Of a stretch of 64,000 bases of DNA, positions 8,374 through 19,022 are shown in pieces. Under the pieces are notes generated by a model. That model was not told the DNA's origin, did not search any database, and saw only the letters and a list, made by a program, of their open reading frames with translations. This stretch comes from Aurantibacter_A sp039941195. GTDB taxonomy: Bacteria; Bacteroidota; Bacteroidia; Flavobacteriales; Flavobacteriaceae. The position numbers and the translations under genes were made by a program. The DNA is taken from positions 54,929 to 118,928 of the forward strand of contig NZ_JBDVFA010000105.1 of assembly GCF_039941195.1 (NCBI RefSeq). Reading direction: 5' to 3'. Within the stretch, counting starts at the first letter, position 1; each line of letters starts with the position of its first letter.

Positions 8374-9120
8374 TTAATGAGGTGGTGGTGCACTGTTTCC
8401 TTTGTTCAGAGAAATACTTCGAGCTGCAAAAACGGGTAATGGATTTACTGTATTAGTATTTGTACTTGGTATGAACGAAGCATAAGCCTTTTCATCCTCT
8501 TTTTTAATAGTTTGTCCATTTGCTTTTAAGGGGTCTGAAATTGGAACAAAATCATCAGTAAGTAGCTGTGGTTTAATATTTTGAATATCACTATCATCAA
8601 TCGCAAAAATGTACTCTTGCTCATTTTTCTTTAATGTGGGTGTAATTATTATGGAATTTTGTCTTGGATGTACAGCTGATTTATGCTCCATGGGATTATT
8701 GGTAAAATAAAAACGTAAGGTAGAAATATCAACTTTTGCTTCTGCAGCCTCTTTTTCTATGTATTGTAGATAATTCTTTATGGTTTTATAATCCCAATAA
8801 ACATATCTGGCAACATCAAAGTGATTTCCGTTTGGGTCTTTGTCACCTTCCTTTGGTGCTACATATTTAAACCCCTTTTGCTGTAAATCTACGGAGTCTT
8901 CATAATGCTGTATTAATTTCACTCTACGTTTTTGGTATGTAATGTATTGGGTATGCGCTTGGTCTATTTCAATAATTTCATCGGGTCTATTTACGGTTAC
9001 TTCCATAGGTTCGTCCATGTCAACTGGAGTTTGGACTTTTTGGTCTTTGCAGTTGAAGAATAAAGTACAAATAGCTATTACTACTAATTTTGAGGAGCAG
9101 ATATTTTTTGTGTTCACCAT
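8374..9120 (-). CDS. Unknown lipoprotein
   Basis: A 248-aa predicted lipoprotein. The start is placed at the ATG at 9120 because it gives a signal peptide with a Cys (MVNTKNICSSKLVVIAICTL then FFNC). The open frame extends upstream to 9273, but that extension lacks a signal peptide and overlaps the rho terminator. The mature part is about 225 aa, rich in Lys, Asp and Glu, with segments such as ARYVYWDYKTIKNYLQYIE and LRFYFTNNP followed by RQNSIIITPT. It ends in a Pro/Ser-rich tail (GNSAPPPH). No family is recognised with confidence. It sits just upstream of the membrane protein gene at 7676-8356, so the two may act together at the envelope. Confidence 0.65.
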   Translation of the reverse strand: MVNTKNICSSKLVVIAICTLFFNCKDQKVQTPVDMDEPMEVTVNRPDEIIEIDQAHTQYITYQKRRVKLIQHYEDSVDLQQKGFKYVAPKEGDKDPNGNHFDVARYVYWDYKTIKNYLQYIEKEAAEAKVDISTLRFYFTNNPMEHKSAVHPRQNSIIITPTLKKNEQEYIFAIDDSDIQNIKPQLLTDDFVPISDPLKANGQTIKKEDEKAYASFIPSTNTNTVNPLPVFAARSISLNKGNSAPPPH

Positions 9121-9250
9121 TGCGAAATATTTAAGTGTTAGTAAGCTAATACGCTGAGGGGGAACACGTTTGTTATGTACTAAAGTAGTATTTAATCCAT
9201 GTAAAGGATAATTTATTTTATAATAATCGATGAATTGAGTTTCTAGCAAA

Positions 9251-9282
9251 AAAAATCCAATGAATTTAATCATTGGATTTTT
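9251..9282 (-). terminator. Hairpin terminator after rho
   Basis: A 13-bp stem (AAAAATCCAATGA with its complement at 9270-9282) encloses a 6-base loop. On the minus strand a T-run ends the stem. It lies 23 bases beyond the rho stop. Confidence 0.8.
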
Positions 9283-9304
9283 AATTTTTGATAATGAAAA
9301 GGAC

Positions 9305-10951
<1,647 letters not shown>

Positions 10952-11112
10952 GAAGTTGGTAAATAAATTATACTAAATAAGAAGTTATGAAGTTTTTTGT
11001 TATTTGGGTATTGATTGGGATTGATCTCCCTAAAGGCAAGTACTATAACTAATAACGACACAATGATACGAATTATTTTAAATAATTAGTCGATATTTTT
11101 TAAAAAGACACG

Positions 11113-11120
11113 TATTTTTG
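11113..11120 (+). promoter_or_regulatory. Candidate -7 box of the DUF4293 gene
   Basis: TATTTTTG matches the TAnnTTTG consensus 22 bases before the start codon at 11143. No TTG is present at the ideal -33 position. Confidence 0.45.
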
Positions 11121-11142
11121 CCTTTCGAAACAGTTTTAGACG

Positions 11143-11553
11143 ATGATTCAAAGAATTCAGACCGTATTTTTAGTAGTAGTGTGCCTTTTAGGTGCAGTAT
11201 TGCCTTTTCTGATTAGTCTCTATACAAATGTTGACGGAAATGAAGTTTTTGCACAAAACGAACCTTTTATTTTAGTTGCATTTATTGTTTCAGCCATTTT
11301 GGCAATTATTGCTATAGTATTATTTAAAAACAGAAAAAATCAATTTGTGGTAAACAGGTTGAATATGATATTGAATCTTTTTTTACTGGGATTTTTCGTT
11401 TACCGGTCGCTAAACCTATCCGGAGAAAGTAACATTTCTGAGAAGGGTATTGGGATGCTCATTCCGATTGTTTCTATCGTTTTTCTGGTTCTTGCCAATA
11501 GAGCCATCAAAAAGGATGAGGATCTTGTAAAATCTGTTGATCGTTTACGTTAA
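11143..11553 (+). CDS. DUF4293 family membrane protein
   Basis: A 136-aa protein with four predicted membrane segments: about 6-27 (IQTVFLVVVCLLGAVLPFLI), 43-62 (FILVAFIVSAILAIIAIVLF), 70-90 (LNMILNLFLLGFFVYRSL) and 105-122 (GMLIPIVSIVFLVLANRA). The start MIQRIQT and the spacing of helices match DUF4293, a Bacteroidota family of unknown function that commonly lies beside rho. No catalytic residues are evident. It is a single-gene unit with its own -7 box and hairpin terminator, divergent from rho. Confidence 0.8.
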   Translation: MIQRIQTVFLVVVCLLGAVLPFLISLYTNVDGNEVFAQNEPFILVAFIVSAILAIIAIVLFKNRKNQFVVNRLNMILNLFLLGFFVYRSLNLSGESNISEKGIGMLIPIVSIVFLVLANRAIKKDEDLVKSVDRLR

Positions 11554-11583
11554 ACCAAACATCTTAGTAGTATTAGTGCGAAG

Positions 11584-11611
11584 AAACCCTGATGGAAACA
11601 TCAGGGTTTTT
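11584..11611 (+). terminator. Hairpin terminator after DUF4293 gene
   Basis: AAACCCTGATG pairs with CATCAGGGTTT around a GAAA tetraloop, followed by Ts. It lies 30 bases after the stop codon. Confidence 0.9.
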
Positions 11612-11720
11612 GCTTTTATTGAAGTGTTTGAAACACAATATCTTATCGAATTTTGAGTTTTACTAATCACCCTTAATCTTATCTATAAATTAAAAATTAT
11701 AGGCTTAACCAAACTTAACA

Positions 11721-12770
11721 ATGAAAAACCTACTTTATTTATTCGTTTCTGTCTGTTCCTTATCTTTCTTAGGTTCTTGTGTGTCAACCAATCAGCTTAC
11801 CATGAATGCTATTGAGCCTGCTCCTGTAACAATTGCTGGAGATGTTCAAAATATTGGTATTATTAATAGAAGTCTTCCATCCGAAGGACATAAAACCATT
11901 GATCAAATTGATAAAATTTTATCTGTTGAAGGTAAAAACCTTGATAAACACGGTGCCGCTGCTGCTACTATAGCTTTACAAGAAGAATTAATTGCTGAAG
12001 GCAGATTTTCAAATATCGTTCAAATAGAAAATGAAACCGAATTACAAAAAGGACTTGGAATTTTACCAGCTACATTAACGTGGACGCAGGTTGAAGCACT
12101 ATGCGATAAGTATGCGGTAGATGTAATCTTCTCATTAGCTTATTACGATACGGATACTAAGGTAGATTATAAGCAAACAACTGTAATGGTTCCTAACAGT
12201 CTTGGTGTTAAGTTACCAATACCAGGTCATGAGGTAACGCTAAGAACGCACATAAAAAATGGTTGGAGAGTGTATGATCCTAAAAGCAAACTCATTTTAG
12301 ATGAATACAACTATAATGAGTATGTTGTTGGTGTGGGTAAAGGCATAAACCCTATAGAAGCGGTAAAAACAGTAATTAATAGAAAAGAAGCAGTAGTAGA
12401 ACATAGCAAGAATATTGGTAATGCCTACGCTAGAAGAATTAGACCTTATAAAGTACGAGTTACGCGTAATTACTTTGTAAAGGGAACTGATAATTTTGTA
12501 GTTGCCAAAAGAAGAGCTCAAACTGGTGATTGGGATGGAGCAGCTCAATTATGGGAAAGAGAATTAGGAAATTCTGATGAAAAAGTTGCAGGTAGAGCGT
12601 TTTACAATATGGCAATTAGCAATGAAATTAATGGAGATTTAGATAAGGCAGTAGAGTTTGCTTCGAAATCGTATTCAGACTACAGAAATAGTGAAGCATT
12701 ACGTTATTTAGATATTTTAAGATATCGTCAAAGACAAAATCAAAGACTGAACAGTCAGCTTAGTAAATAA
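11721..12770 (+). CDS. Lipoprotein with C-terminal TPR-like region (DUF6340-like)
   Basis: A 349-aa predicted lipoprotein: signal peptide 1-19 with lipobox (SFLGSC, Cys20). The central part (about 35-240) contains segments such as VQNIGIINRSLP, ATIALQEELIAEGRF and the beta-rich GWRVYDPKSKLILDEY. Residues about 255-340 look like TPR helices (WDGAAQLWERELG; AGRAFYNMAISNEINGDLDKA). The layout resembles the Bacteroidota family DUF6340, whose function is unknown; that name comes from memory of the family and needs a profile search. It is a single-gene unit closed by a strong terminator. Confidence 0.65.
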   Translation: MKNLLYLFVSVCSLSFLGSCVSTNQLTMNAIEPAPVTIAGDVQNIGIINRSLPSEGHKTIDQIDKILSVEGKNLDKHGAAAATIALQEELIAEGRFSNIVQIENETELQKGLGILPATLTWTQVEALCDKYAVDVIFSLAYYDTDTKVDYKQTTVMVPNSLGVKLPIPGHEVTLRTHIKNGWRVYDPKSKLILDEYNYNEYVVGVGKGINPIEAVKTVINRKEAVVEHSKNIGNAYARRIRPYKVRVTRNYFVKGTDNFVVAKRRAQTGDWDGAAQLWERELGNSDEKVAGRAFYNMAISNEINGDLDKAVEFASKSYSDYRNSEALRYLDILRYRQRQNQRLNSQLSK

Positions 12771-12805
12771 TTCATTGCATTTAAACTAATGCAATTGTGG
12801 GGACG

Positions 12806-12847
12806 AAAATCCGATAACATAACATCCTTATGTTATCGGATTTTTTT
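12806..12847. terminator. Long bidirectional hairpin terminator
   Basis: A 17-bp perfect stem (AAAATCCGATAACATAA with its complement at 12828-12844) encloses a 5-base loop. A T-run follows on the plus strand. It sits between convergent genes and touches the last codon of the minus-strand gene. Confidence 0.92.
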
Positions 12848-13343
12848 ATCCACGTTTGCCAAGTTCAATAACTTCTAAGTTTTTAATATCAGCACCTTCT
12901 ATTTCAAAACGCAACATAGTTCTAACTTGATGAAACCCGTGTTTGCCACAGGCGCCGGGATTCATATGTAAAACATCTCGTTTTTTATCACGCATAACTT
13001 TTAGAATATGCGAATGTCCACAGATAAATAATTTCGGTGGATTCTGTGAAATAATATTTCGTGTTCTTTCATTATACTTCGGCGGATAACCGCCAATATG
13101 TGTTATAAGAACATCAACCTTCTCGCAAAAAAACCGATGGTTAAGTGGAAACTCCTTTTGAATAATATGGTCATCAATGTTACCGTATACAGCTTTAAGT
13201 GGTTTAATTTTTTGCAATGCATCGGTAACTTTAAGTGAACCAATATCTCCAGCATGCCATATTTCATCGGCTTGGGCGGCATACTTTAAAATTTTGTCAT
13301 CAATATGGCTGTGGGTATCAGAGAGTAGAAGTATTTTGGTCAT
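12846..13343 (-). CDS. YfcE/MJ0936-type metallophosphodiesterase
   Basis: A 165-aa single-domain metallophosphoesterase. All five metal-binding blocks are visible: SDTHSH (8-13), HAGDIGS (about 30-36), YGNIDD, THIGGYPP and CGHSHI. It is normal in length for the family, whose members hydrolyse phosphodiester bonds in the cytoplasm with two bound metal ions. The natural substrate is usually unknown. It is convergent with the preceding lipoprotein gene and divergent from truA, with a 50-base gap, so its promoter must overlap that of truA. Confidence 0.9.
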   Translation of the reverse strand: MTKILLLSDTHSHIDDKILKYAAQADEIWHAGDIGSLKVTDALQKIKPLKAVYGNIDDHIIQKEFPLNHRFFCEKVDVLITHIGGYPPKYNERTRNIISQNPPKLFICGHSHILKVMRDKKRDVLHMNPGACGKHGFHQVRTMLRFEIEGADIKNLEVIELGKRG

Positions 13344-13362
13344 TCTTAGATCATAACTTGAT

Positions 13363-13370
13363 TATCTTTG
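13363..13370 (+). promoter_or_regulatory. Candidate -7 box of truA operon
   Basis: TATCTTTG is an exact TAnnTTTG match 23 bases before the TTG start of truA. It lies in the short divergent gap with the phosphodiesterase gene. No ideal -33 TTG is present. Confidence 0.5.
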
Positions 13371-13393
13371 CGGTACAAAGCTAAAGAATCGAT

Positions 13394-14140
13394 TTGAGAT
13401 ATTTTGTTGAGTTTTCATACTTCGGAAAAGCCTATCATGGCTGGCAAATTCAACCCAATGCAATTACAGTGCAACAGGTATTTGAAAAAGCATTTAGTAC
13501 GTTATTGGGTAATGAAATAGCTCTGGTTGCCGCGGGAAGAACGGATGCTGGCGTTCATGCTAAGCAAATGTTTGCACATTTCGACTGCGAGCAAATTAAA
13601 AATACGGAAGACCTAATTTTCCGTTTGAATTCTTTTTTACCAGATGATATTGCAGTAAAAAGCATTTTTGAGGTTTCAGCAGATGCTCATGCGCGTTTTA
13701 ATGCTACAGAAAGAACCTATGAATATTGGTTGGTTCAAAAAAAGAATCCATTTTATTTAGAGCATGCACATTATATAAATCGCACTTTGGATGTTGCTAA
13801 AATGAATGCAGCAGCAGCGTTAATGATGACCTATTCTGATTTCGAATGTTTTTCGAAGTCAAAAACAGAAGTTCATACTTTCTTATGTGACCTAAAAAAG
13901 GCAGAATGGCAAGTAATTGATGATCGTTTGGTTTTTACAATTTCAGCAAATCGTTTTTTAAGAAATATGGTTCGAGCCATAGTTGGAACTTTGATAGAAG
14001 TCGGAATTGGGAAATGGACTTTAGAAGATGTTAAAACTATCTTAGAAAGTAAGGACAGGACCAAAGCTGGGGTTTCAGTGCCTGCAAAAGGCTTATATTT
14101 GCTGGCGATTAAATATCCTCAAGAAATAACAAATAGCTAA
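13394..14140 (+). CDS. truA: tRNA pseudouridine(38-40) synthase, TTG start
   Basis: It converts uridines 38-40 in the tRNA anticodon arm to pseudouridine. It is 248 aa, the usual length. The catalytic Asp51 lies in AAGRTDAGVHA (47-57). The N-terminal RYFVEFSYFGKAYHGWQ and the C-terminal FLRNMVRAIVGTLIEVG are characteristic. The start is a TTG: an in-frame TAA at 13382-13384 rules out any upstream start, and the conserved N-terminus begins at the very next codons. The ABC exporter gene starts 6 bases after its stop, so the two form an operon. Confidence 0.95.
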   Translation: MRYFVEFSYFGKAYHGWQIQPNAITVQQVFEKAFSTLLGNEIALVAAGRTDAGVHAKQMFAHFDCEQIKNTEDLIFRLNSFLPDDIAVKSIFEVSADAHARFNATERTYEYWLVQKKNPFYLEHAHYINRTLDVAKMNAAAALMMTYSDFECFSKSKTEVHTFLCDLKKAEWQVIDDRLVFTISANRFLRNMVRAIVGTLIEVGIGKWTLEDVKTILESKDRTKAGVSVPAKGLYLLAIKYPQEITNS

Positions 14141-14146
14141 CGCTAA

Positions 14147-15916
14147 ATGAGCAACGACAAAACCGGTAATGCTTTTGATTTTCGTCTTTTTAAAAGACTC
14201 GTAGCACTTACAAAACCGTACAGATTAACCTTTTGGTTTGTGGCAATTGCAGCTGTCTTAATATCAGTATTTGCAATTTTAACAGCGGTTTATGCGGGTG
14301 ATATTGTCAATAAAGGAATAAAAACAAAAGACCCTTCAATGCTATTGCAATTAACCTTGATGATGTTCGGGTTTCTGTTGGCCGAGGTAATTTCACAATT
14401 AGGTTTTAACTACTATGCAAACTGGCTGGGTGAATCTGTAATTAAAGACGTTAGAATTACACTCTTCAAAAAGATGCTAGGTTTTAAAATGAAATATTTT
14501 GACTTATCATCTTTAGGTGTTTTAGTGACCAGAGCAGTTGCAGATATGCAACGCATAGGTGAAATTTTCAGTCAAGGTTTCTTTGTAATAGCTGCAGATA
14601 TGCTAAAAATGTTGGCAGCTGCTGGTGTAATGTTGTGGTTAAATTGGCGATTGGCACTTATTGTTTTTGCATTACTACCTGTAATTTTATATGCTACCCG
14701 ACTTTTTCAAAAAGCAATGAAAGTAGCTTTTAAAGAAGTACGTGCTCAAGTGTCTAATTTAAATTCTTTTGTACAAGAAAGAATTACGGGAATGAAAATT
14801 GTACAACTATTTACACGTGAAGAAACAGAAAAGGAAAAATTTAGAGTCATTAATGAAAAACATCAAAATGCATGGCTAAAAACAGTTTGGTACAACTCTA
14901 TATTTTTTCCAATTGCTGAAATTGTAAATGCGCTTGCAATTGGCTTGGTTGTATGGTTTGGTGTATTACAAAGTGTAAATAATATTGATGAAAAATACGC
15001 GGGTACAATCATAACTTTTTTCTTTTTAATCAACATGTTATTTCGGCCATTGCGACAAATTGCAGACAAATTTAATACGCTTCAGATGGGTATGGTTGCT
15101 GCCAATCGTGTATTCGATATCTTAGATACCGATAGCCGAATTGATGATTTGGGTACAGTTGCGAAGGCAGAAGTTAAGGGTAATATTACATTCGCTGATG
15201 TACATTTTAGTTATGTAGAAAATGAAGAAGTGCTTCACGGTATTTCATTTGATGTAAAAGCAGGAGAAACGGTAGCAATTGTTGGAGCAACAGGTGCGGG
15301 TAAATCAACCATAATTAATTTATTAAATCGTTTTTATGAAATTGATTCTGGAAGTATTTTGGTTGATGATGTAAATATTAACGATTATCGATTGGCGACA
15401 TTAAGAGGGCAAATTGCAGTTGTTTTACAAGATGTTTTTCTATTTGCAGATACAATTGCAAACAATATTTCTTTAAAAAATCAAAAGATAAGTTTAGCTG
15501 AAATTGAAGCCGCAGCGAAAGAAATAGGAGTAGACGAATTTATTTCAAGTTTGCCAGGAGGTTATCATTATAATGTAAAAGAGAGAGGCACCATGTTAAG
15601 CAGTGGTCAACGTCAGCTAATTGCTTTTCTACGTGCATATGTTAGTAATCCAAGTATTTTGGTGTTGGATGAAGCAACATCTTCAGTAGACACTTATTCC
15701 GAACAGCTCATACAACGTGCTACCGAGAAAATTACGGAAGGCCGTACATCAATAATTATAGCACACCGTTTGGCTACCATTAAAAAAGCCGATAAAATAT
15801 TGGTAATGGATGCTGGTTTGGTTGTTGAAACGGGAACGCATCAAGAATTATTAGCTAATGGTGGGTACTACAGAAACCTTTACGAGGCCCAATTTTTAGC
15901 GGATGAAGTTGCTTAA
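14147..15916 (+). CDS. ABC exporter, fused membrane and ATPase domains (MsbA-like)
   Basis: A 589-aa half-transporter. Six membrane helices lie in residues about 20-320, and the ATPase domain follows from about 345. Walker A GATGAGKST (about 380-388), signature LSSGQRQ (about 484-490), Walker B ILVLDEATS (about 504-512) and the H-loop AHRL are all intact. The homodimer would export a lipid, lipid-linked or drug-like substrate; MsbA-like lipid A or lipid flipping is one possibility but the substrate cannot be read from sequence. It lies in an operon with truA (6-base gap). It converges on the DUF3667 gene with only 5 bases between the stops and no visible terminator. Confidence 0.9.
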   Translation: MSNDKTGNAFDFRLFKRLVALTKPYRLTFWFVAIAAVLISVFAILTAVYAGDIVNKGIKTKDPSMLLQLTLMMFGFLLAEVISQLGFNYYANWLGESVIKDVRITLFKKMLGFKMKYFDLSSLGVLVTRAVADMQRIGEIFSQGFFVIAADMLKMLAAAGVMLWLNWRLALIVFALLPVILYATRLFQKAMKVAFKEVRAQVSNLNSFVQERITGMKIVQLFTREETEKEKFRVINEKHQNAWLKTVWYNSIFFPIAEIVNALAIGLVVWFGVLQSVNNIDEKYAGTIITFFFLINMLFRPLRQIADKFNTLQMGMVAANRVFDILDTDSRIDDLGTVAKAEVKGNITFADVHFSYVENEEVLHGISFDVKAGETVAIVGATGAGKSTIINLLNRFYEIDSGSILVDDVNINDYRLATLRGQIAVVLQDVFLFADTIANNISLKNQKISLAEIEAAAKEIGVDEFISSLPGGYHYNVKERGTMLSSGQRQLIAFLRAYVSNPSILVLDEATSSVDTYSEQLIQRATEKITEGRTSIIIAHRLATIKKADKILVMDAGLVVETGTHQELLANGGYYRNLYEAQFLADEVA

Positions 15917-15921
15917 AAATA

Positions 15922-16686
15922 TTAAGGTTTAGGTGCTAAATCTGATAATTCCAACTGCCCAGTATATAGCAAGTATATTATAAAAGGTGTTGTTGCAATA
16001 GTAGTTCCAATAAAATATAATGGAATGTACATTAATCCACGCAATACAATTTGTTTAAAATTTAACTGGTGTAATTTTTTAAGGACATAAAGTGTATAAG
16101 TCAAAATTACCGCAGCTGCATAGTTAGAAAAAGTAGTGAAGCCAACATTAAACAGTCCCAATACAATTAAATAAATTACAAATTGTACTATTGCGTAATG
16201 GGCAATGATATACATATTTATAACTACATGTTCCGTAAAGTTGTATTTCCTTTTATCAATAAATATGAGCCATGAAATAAACGCAAAAATAGGCAGACTT
16301 ACGTAGGTCATTAGTCCTTGATAATCGAAAAGTACATCTGCTTTAGATCCGCCACTAATTAGGTATGAATCCATTAATGTTAATTTGTAAATTTTTTTTA
16401 AAACAAAGAACATTAATCCAGATAGAATAATCGAAAAAGCAAAGTAACTAATCGGGTTAATGTATTTCTTTCGAACACCATTTATATAACCCTTAATAAC
16501 CACATCAGGTTTTGTAAATAGATGTAAAAAAGTCTGAAAGATAGTATTGTTTACATTTAGAAACCTACTGGTGAAATCCGCGGTAAGGTTTTTTAGTGTT
16601 AATCGATTGCGTATAACTTTAGCACCACAATTAGGACAAAAATTATAATCCGTAATCAAAGATTTTTTGCAATTTTTACAGTTCAT
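15922..16686 (-). CDS. DUF3667 zinc-ribbon membrane protein
   Basis: A 254-aa protein with an N-terminal zinc ribbon: CKNCKKSL and CPNCGAK (residues 3-24). A basic amphipathic stretch follows (about 25-75), then about five membrane segments. The layout and the segment GYINGVRKKYINPISYF match DUF3667, a Bacteroidota family of unknown function. It follows cdaA by 9 bases and is very likely cotranscribed with folP and cdaA. What the ribbon binds is unknown. Its role might relate to the membrane or to second-messenger signalling by association, but that is only context. Confidence 0.85.
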   Translation of the reverse strand: MNCKNCKKSLITDYNFCPNCGAKVIRNRLTLKNLTADFTSRFLNVNNTIFQTFLHLFTKPDVVIKGYINGVRKKYINPISYFAFSIILSGLMFFVLKKIYKLTLMDSYLISGGSKADVLFDYQGLMTYVSLPIFAFISWLIFIDKRKYNFTEHVVINMYIIAHYAIVQFVIYLIVLGLFNVGFTTFSNYAAAVILTYTLYVLKKLHQLNFKQIVLRGLMYIPLYFIGTTIATTPFIIYLLYTGQLELSDLAPKP

Positions 16687-16695
16687 TGTAGATTT

Positions 16696-17484
16696 TTAAA
16701 CTACATCTTCTTTAATTATTTCCATTAAATTGGTCATGTCCTTATAATTTACAAATTCACCATTTTTCACGTAAGATATCTTGCCAGTTTCTTCGCTGAC
16801 AACAAGTGCAATTGCATCGGTTTTTTCAGTTATACTCAAGGCTGCTCTATGGCGTAAACCATATTTCAATGGAATCTTTCGGTCATTCCCAACAGGAAGG
16901 ACAACACGAGTAGCAACGATGTAGTTATCTTCAATTATTGCCGCACCGTCGTGCAAAGGACTGTTTTTATAAAAAATACTTTCGATAATAGGTTGGGTAA
17001 CTTCAATATTCATTTGATCCCCCGAAGTTTTTACAAATTCTAAGGAGTTTGCTCGCTCTATTACTAATAGTGCACCCGTTCTCGATTCACTCATGCGTTC
17101 ACAGGCATTTAATAAACCTGTTAAATTGAGGTTACTTACTAGGCCTTCCTCCGGTCTAAAGAATTTAAAGTGCTTTACAAAATTCCGTTTGTTGGAAAAA
17201 TTTGTTGATCCTATCATCAAAAGAAATTTTCTAATTTCTTGTTGAAAAACAATAATTAGCGCAATAAGTCCTACTTGCATAAATTGACCAACTAGACTAC
17301 TAATCATTTGCATGCCTAATAATTCTGTCAATTTCCAGAAGCCCCAGACAATTACAATTCCGATAAAAATATTGATTGCAACCGAACCGCGAACCAATTT
17401 ATAAATGTAGTAAAGTAAGATAGCGACTAGAATAATGTCGATGAAGTCAGTTATCTTAAAATCGATAAAATTCAGAAAATCCAA
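16696..17484 (-). CDS. cdaA: Diadenylate cyclase, CdaA type
   Basis: It makes the second messenger c-di-AMP from two ATP. Three N-terminal membrane helices (about 14-31, 35-52 and 70-84) precede the DisA_N catalytic domain (about 110-240). The catalytic motifs DGA (179-181, in LHDGAAII) and RHR (211-213, in YGLRHRAAL) are intact. The length of 262 aa is normal. It follows folP by 36 bases on the same strand, a gene pair seen in other Flavobacteriia. No c-di-AMP phosphodiesterase is nearby. Confidence 0.95.
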   Translation of the reverse strand: MDFLNFIDFKITDFIDIILVAILLYYIYKLVRGSVAINIFIGIVIVWGFWKLTELLGMQMISSLVGQFMQVGLIALIIVFQQEIRKFLLMIGSTNFSNKRNFVKHFKFFRPEEGLVSNLNLTGLLNACERMSESRTGALLVIERANSLEFVKTSGDQMNIEVTQPIIESIFYKNSPLHDGAAIIEDNYIVATRVVLPVGNDRKIPLKYGLRHRAALSITEKTDAIALVVSEETGKISYVKNGEFVNYKDMTNLMEIIKEDVV

Positions 17485-17520
17485 TCCGTAGTGTTTTTGT
17501 AAAATTAGAAAAAAAAGGGC

Positions 17521-18354
17521 TTAATCGGTTATACCTTTTAATTCTTCATATAAATGAACGCATTCTATGGCTTCTTTAACATCGTGTACCCGTAAAATTT
17601 TAGCACCTCTATCCAAGGCTAACATGTTTAATGCGGTTGTTCCATTAAGGGCAGAAGCTGCATTGGTATGTAGCGTTTTAAAAATCATCGATTTACGACT
17701 TAGGCCAGCGAGGATAGGTATTTCAAAAGTTTGAAATAATTCTAAATGATTTAATAATTCAAAATTCTGAGTTCTTGTTTTTGAAAAACCAAAGCCCATA
17801 TCAATAATTATATCTGTAATGCCGAGGTTTCGAGTAAGGTTAATTCGTTCCGAAAAATATTGTCGCATTTCAATGATAATATCATCGTAATCGGTAAGGT
17901 CACGCATTGTTTTTGGTGTTCCTCTCATGTGCATCATTATATAAGGCACCTGATATTTTGCAACTACATGCATCATGTTGTCATCAAGGTGTCCTGCAGA
18001 AATATCATTAATTAGTGCTGCACCCATTTCCAAACATTTATCGGCAACTTCACTTCTAAAAGTATCAATTGATAATAAAGTTTCAGGAAATTCTTTTCGT
18101 AACAATGCAACAATTGGTAATATCCTTTGCAATTCTTCCTCGACTGCAATATCATCAGCACCTGGTCTAGAACTATAAGCCCCAAGGTCTAAAAAAGTTG
18201 CACCTTCAGCTATCATTTTTTCACAATGTAAAAGTATGGCCTTGTGTTCGCTGTGCTTACCACCATCATAAAACGAATCGGGCGTGAGATTTAAAATACC
18301 CATCACCTTTGGTGAATTAAGATTAATGAGTTTTTGATTGCAATTAATGGTCAT
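17521..18354 (-). CDS. folP: Dihydropteroate synthase
   Basis: It joins p-aminobenzoate to dihydropterin pyrophosphate in folate synthesis and is the target of sulfonamides. The 277-aa protein shows the family blocks in order: MGILNLTPDSFYDGGKH (18-34), FLDLGAYSSRPGA, LLSIDTFRS, INDISAGHLDDN, IIDMGFGFSKT and AGLSRKSMI. All are TIM-barrel strand ends carrying substrate contacts. It leads a probable operon with cdaA and the DUF3667 gene. It is divergent from the DUF1599 gene with a 116-base gap, and no clear promoter box was found there. Confidence 0.96.
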   Translation of the reverse strand: MTINCNQKLINLNSPKVMGILNLTPDSFYDGGKHSEHKAILLHCEKMIAEGATFLDLGAYSSRPGADDIAVEEELQRILPIVALLRKEFPETLLSIDTFRSEVADKCLEMGAALINDISAGHLDDNMMHVVAKYQVPYIMMHMRGTPKTMRDLTDYDDIIIEMRQYFSERINLTRNLGITDIIIDMGFGFSKTRTQNFELLNHLELFQTFEIPILAGLSRKSMIFKTLHTNAASALNGTTALNMLALDRGAKILRVHDVKEAIECVHLYEELKGITD

Positions 18355-18470
18355 TGACTAATTATATTTGGGCATTTAAGACCTCATTTCAGCAACATCA
18401 GTGAGTTATCGTTGTGTGGCCTTGATGATTCCAATATTTTAAGCGAAATTTACGCAAAATATAATAGTAG

Positions 18471-19022
18471 ATGCAGTACACTTCGGAACAATATGATGCA
18501 GTTTTAAAGACGTGTAGAGACCTGTTCCAAAAAAAGATGAAAGATTACGGTAGTGCATGGCGAATTTTACGACTTCCATCACTTACAGATCAAATATTTA
18601 TAAAAGCAAAAAGAATTCGAGGGCTTCAAGAGAATGATGTTCACAAAGTAGATGAAGGCCAGCAATCAGAATTTATAGGCATTATTAATTATTCTTTAAT
18701 GGCGCTAATTCAAATTGAATTAGGTATTGCTGAAGAACCAGATTTAACTACGGAAAAGGCGGTAGCATTATTCGATAAACATGCAGATACTACTAAGGAA
18801 TTGATGCAAAATAAAAATCATGATTATGGTGAAGCTTGGCGCGATATGCGTGTGAGTTCTTTAACCGATTTAATTATTCAGAAACTACTTCGTGTAAAGC
18901 AAATAGAAAATAACAAGGGAAAAACACTTGTTAGTGAGGGTATTGATGCCAATTATCAAGACATGGTGAATTATGCTATTTTTGCGATGATTCATCTCGA
19001 TGAAAATTCAGTACAAGCATGA
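18471..19022 (+). CDS. DUF1599 protein (nucleotide-modification-associated fold), two repeats
   Basis: A 183-aa protein made of two similar halves. Each has a [KH]DYG.AWR motif: MKDYGSAWRILR (about 23-34) and NHDYGEAWRDMR (about 117-128), each followed by SLTD-I--K--R. This is the layout of DUF1599, later grouped with nucleotide-modification-associated domains. The biochemical role is not established. Its stop overlaps the start of the next gene by 4 bases (ATGA), so translation of the two is coupled. It is divergent from folP. Confidence 0.85.
   Translation: MQYTSEQYDAVLKTCRDLFQKKMKDYGSAWRILRLPSLTDQIFIKAKRIRGLQENDVHKVDEGQQSEFIGIINYSLMALIQIELGIAEEPDLTTEKAVALFDKHADTTKELMQNKNHDYGEAWRDMRVSSLTDLIIQKLLRVKQIENNKGKTLVSEGIDANYQDMVNYAIFAMIHLDENSVQA

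Noticed and set aside
9121..9273. Upstream extension of the lipoprotein gene at 8374-9120
   Set aside because: The extra 51 codons would remove the signal peptide from the N-terminus and run into the rho terminator hairpin.
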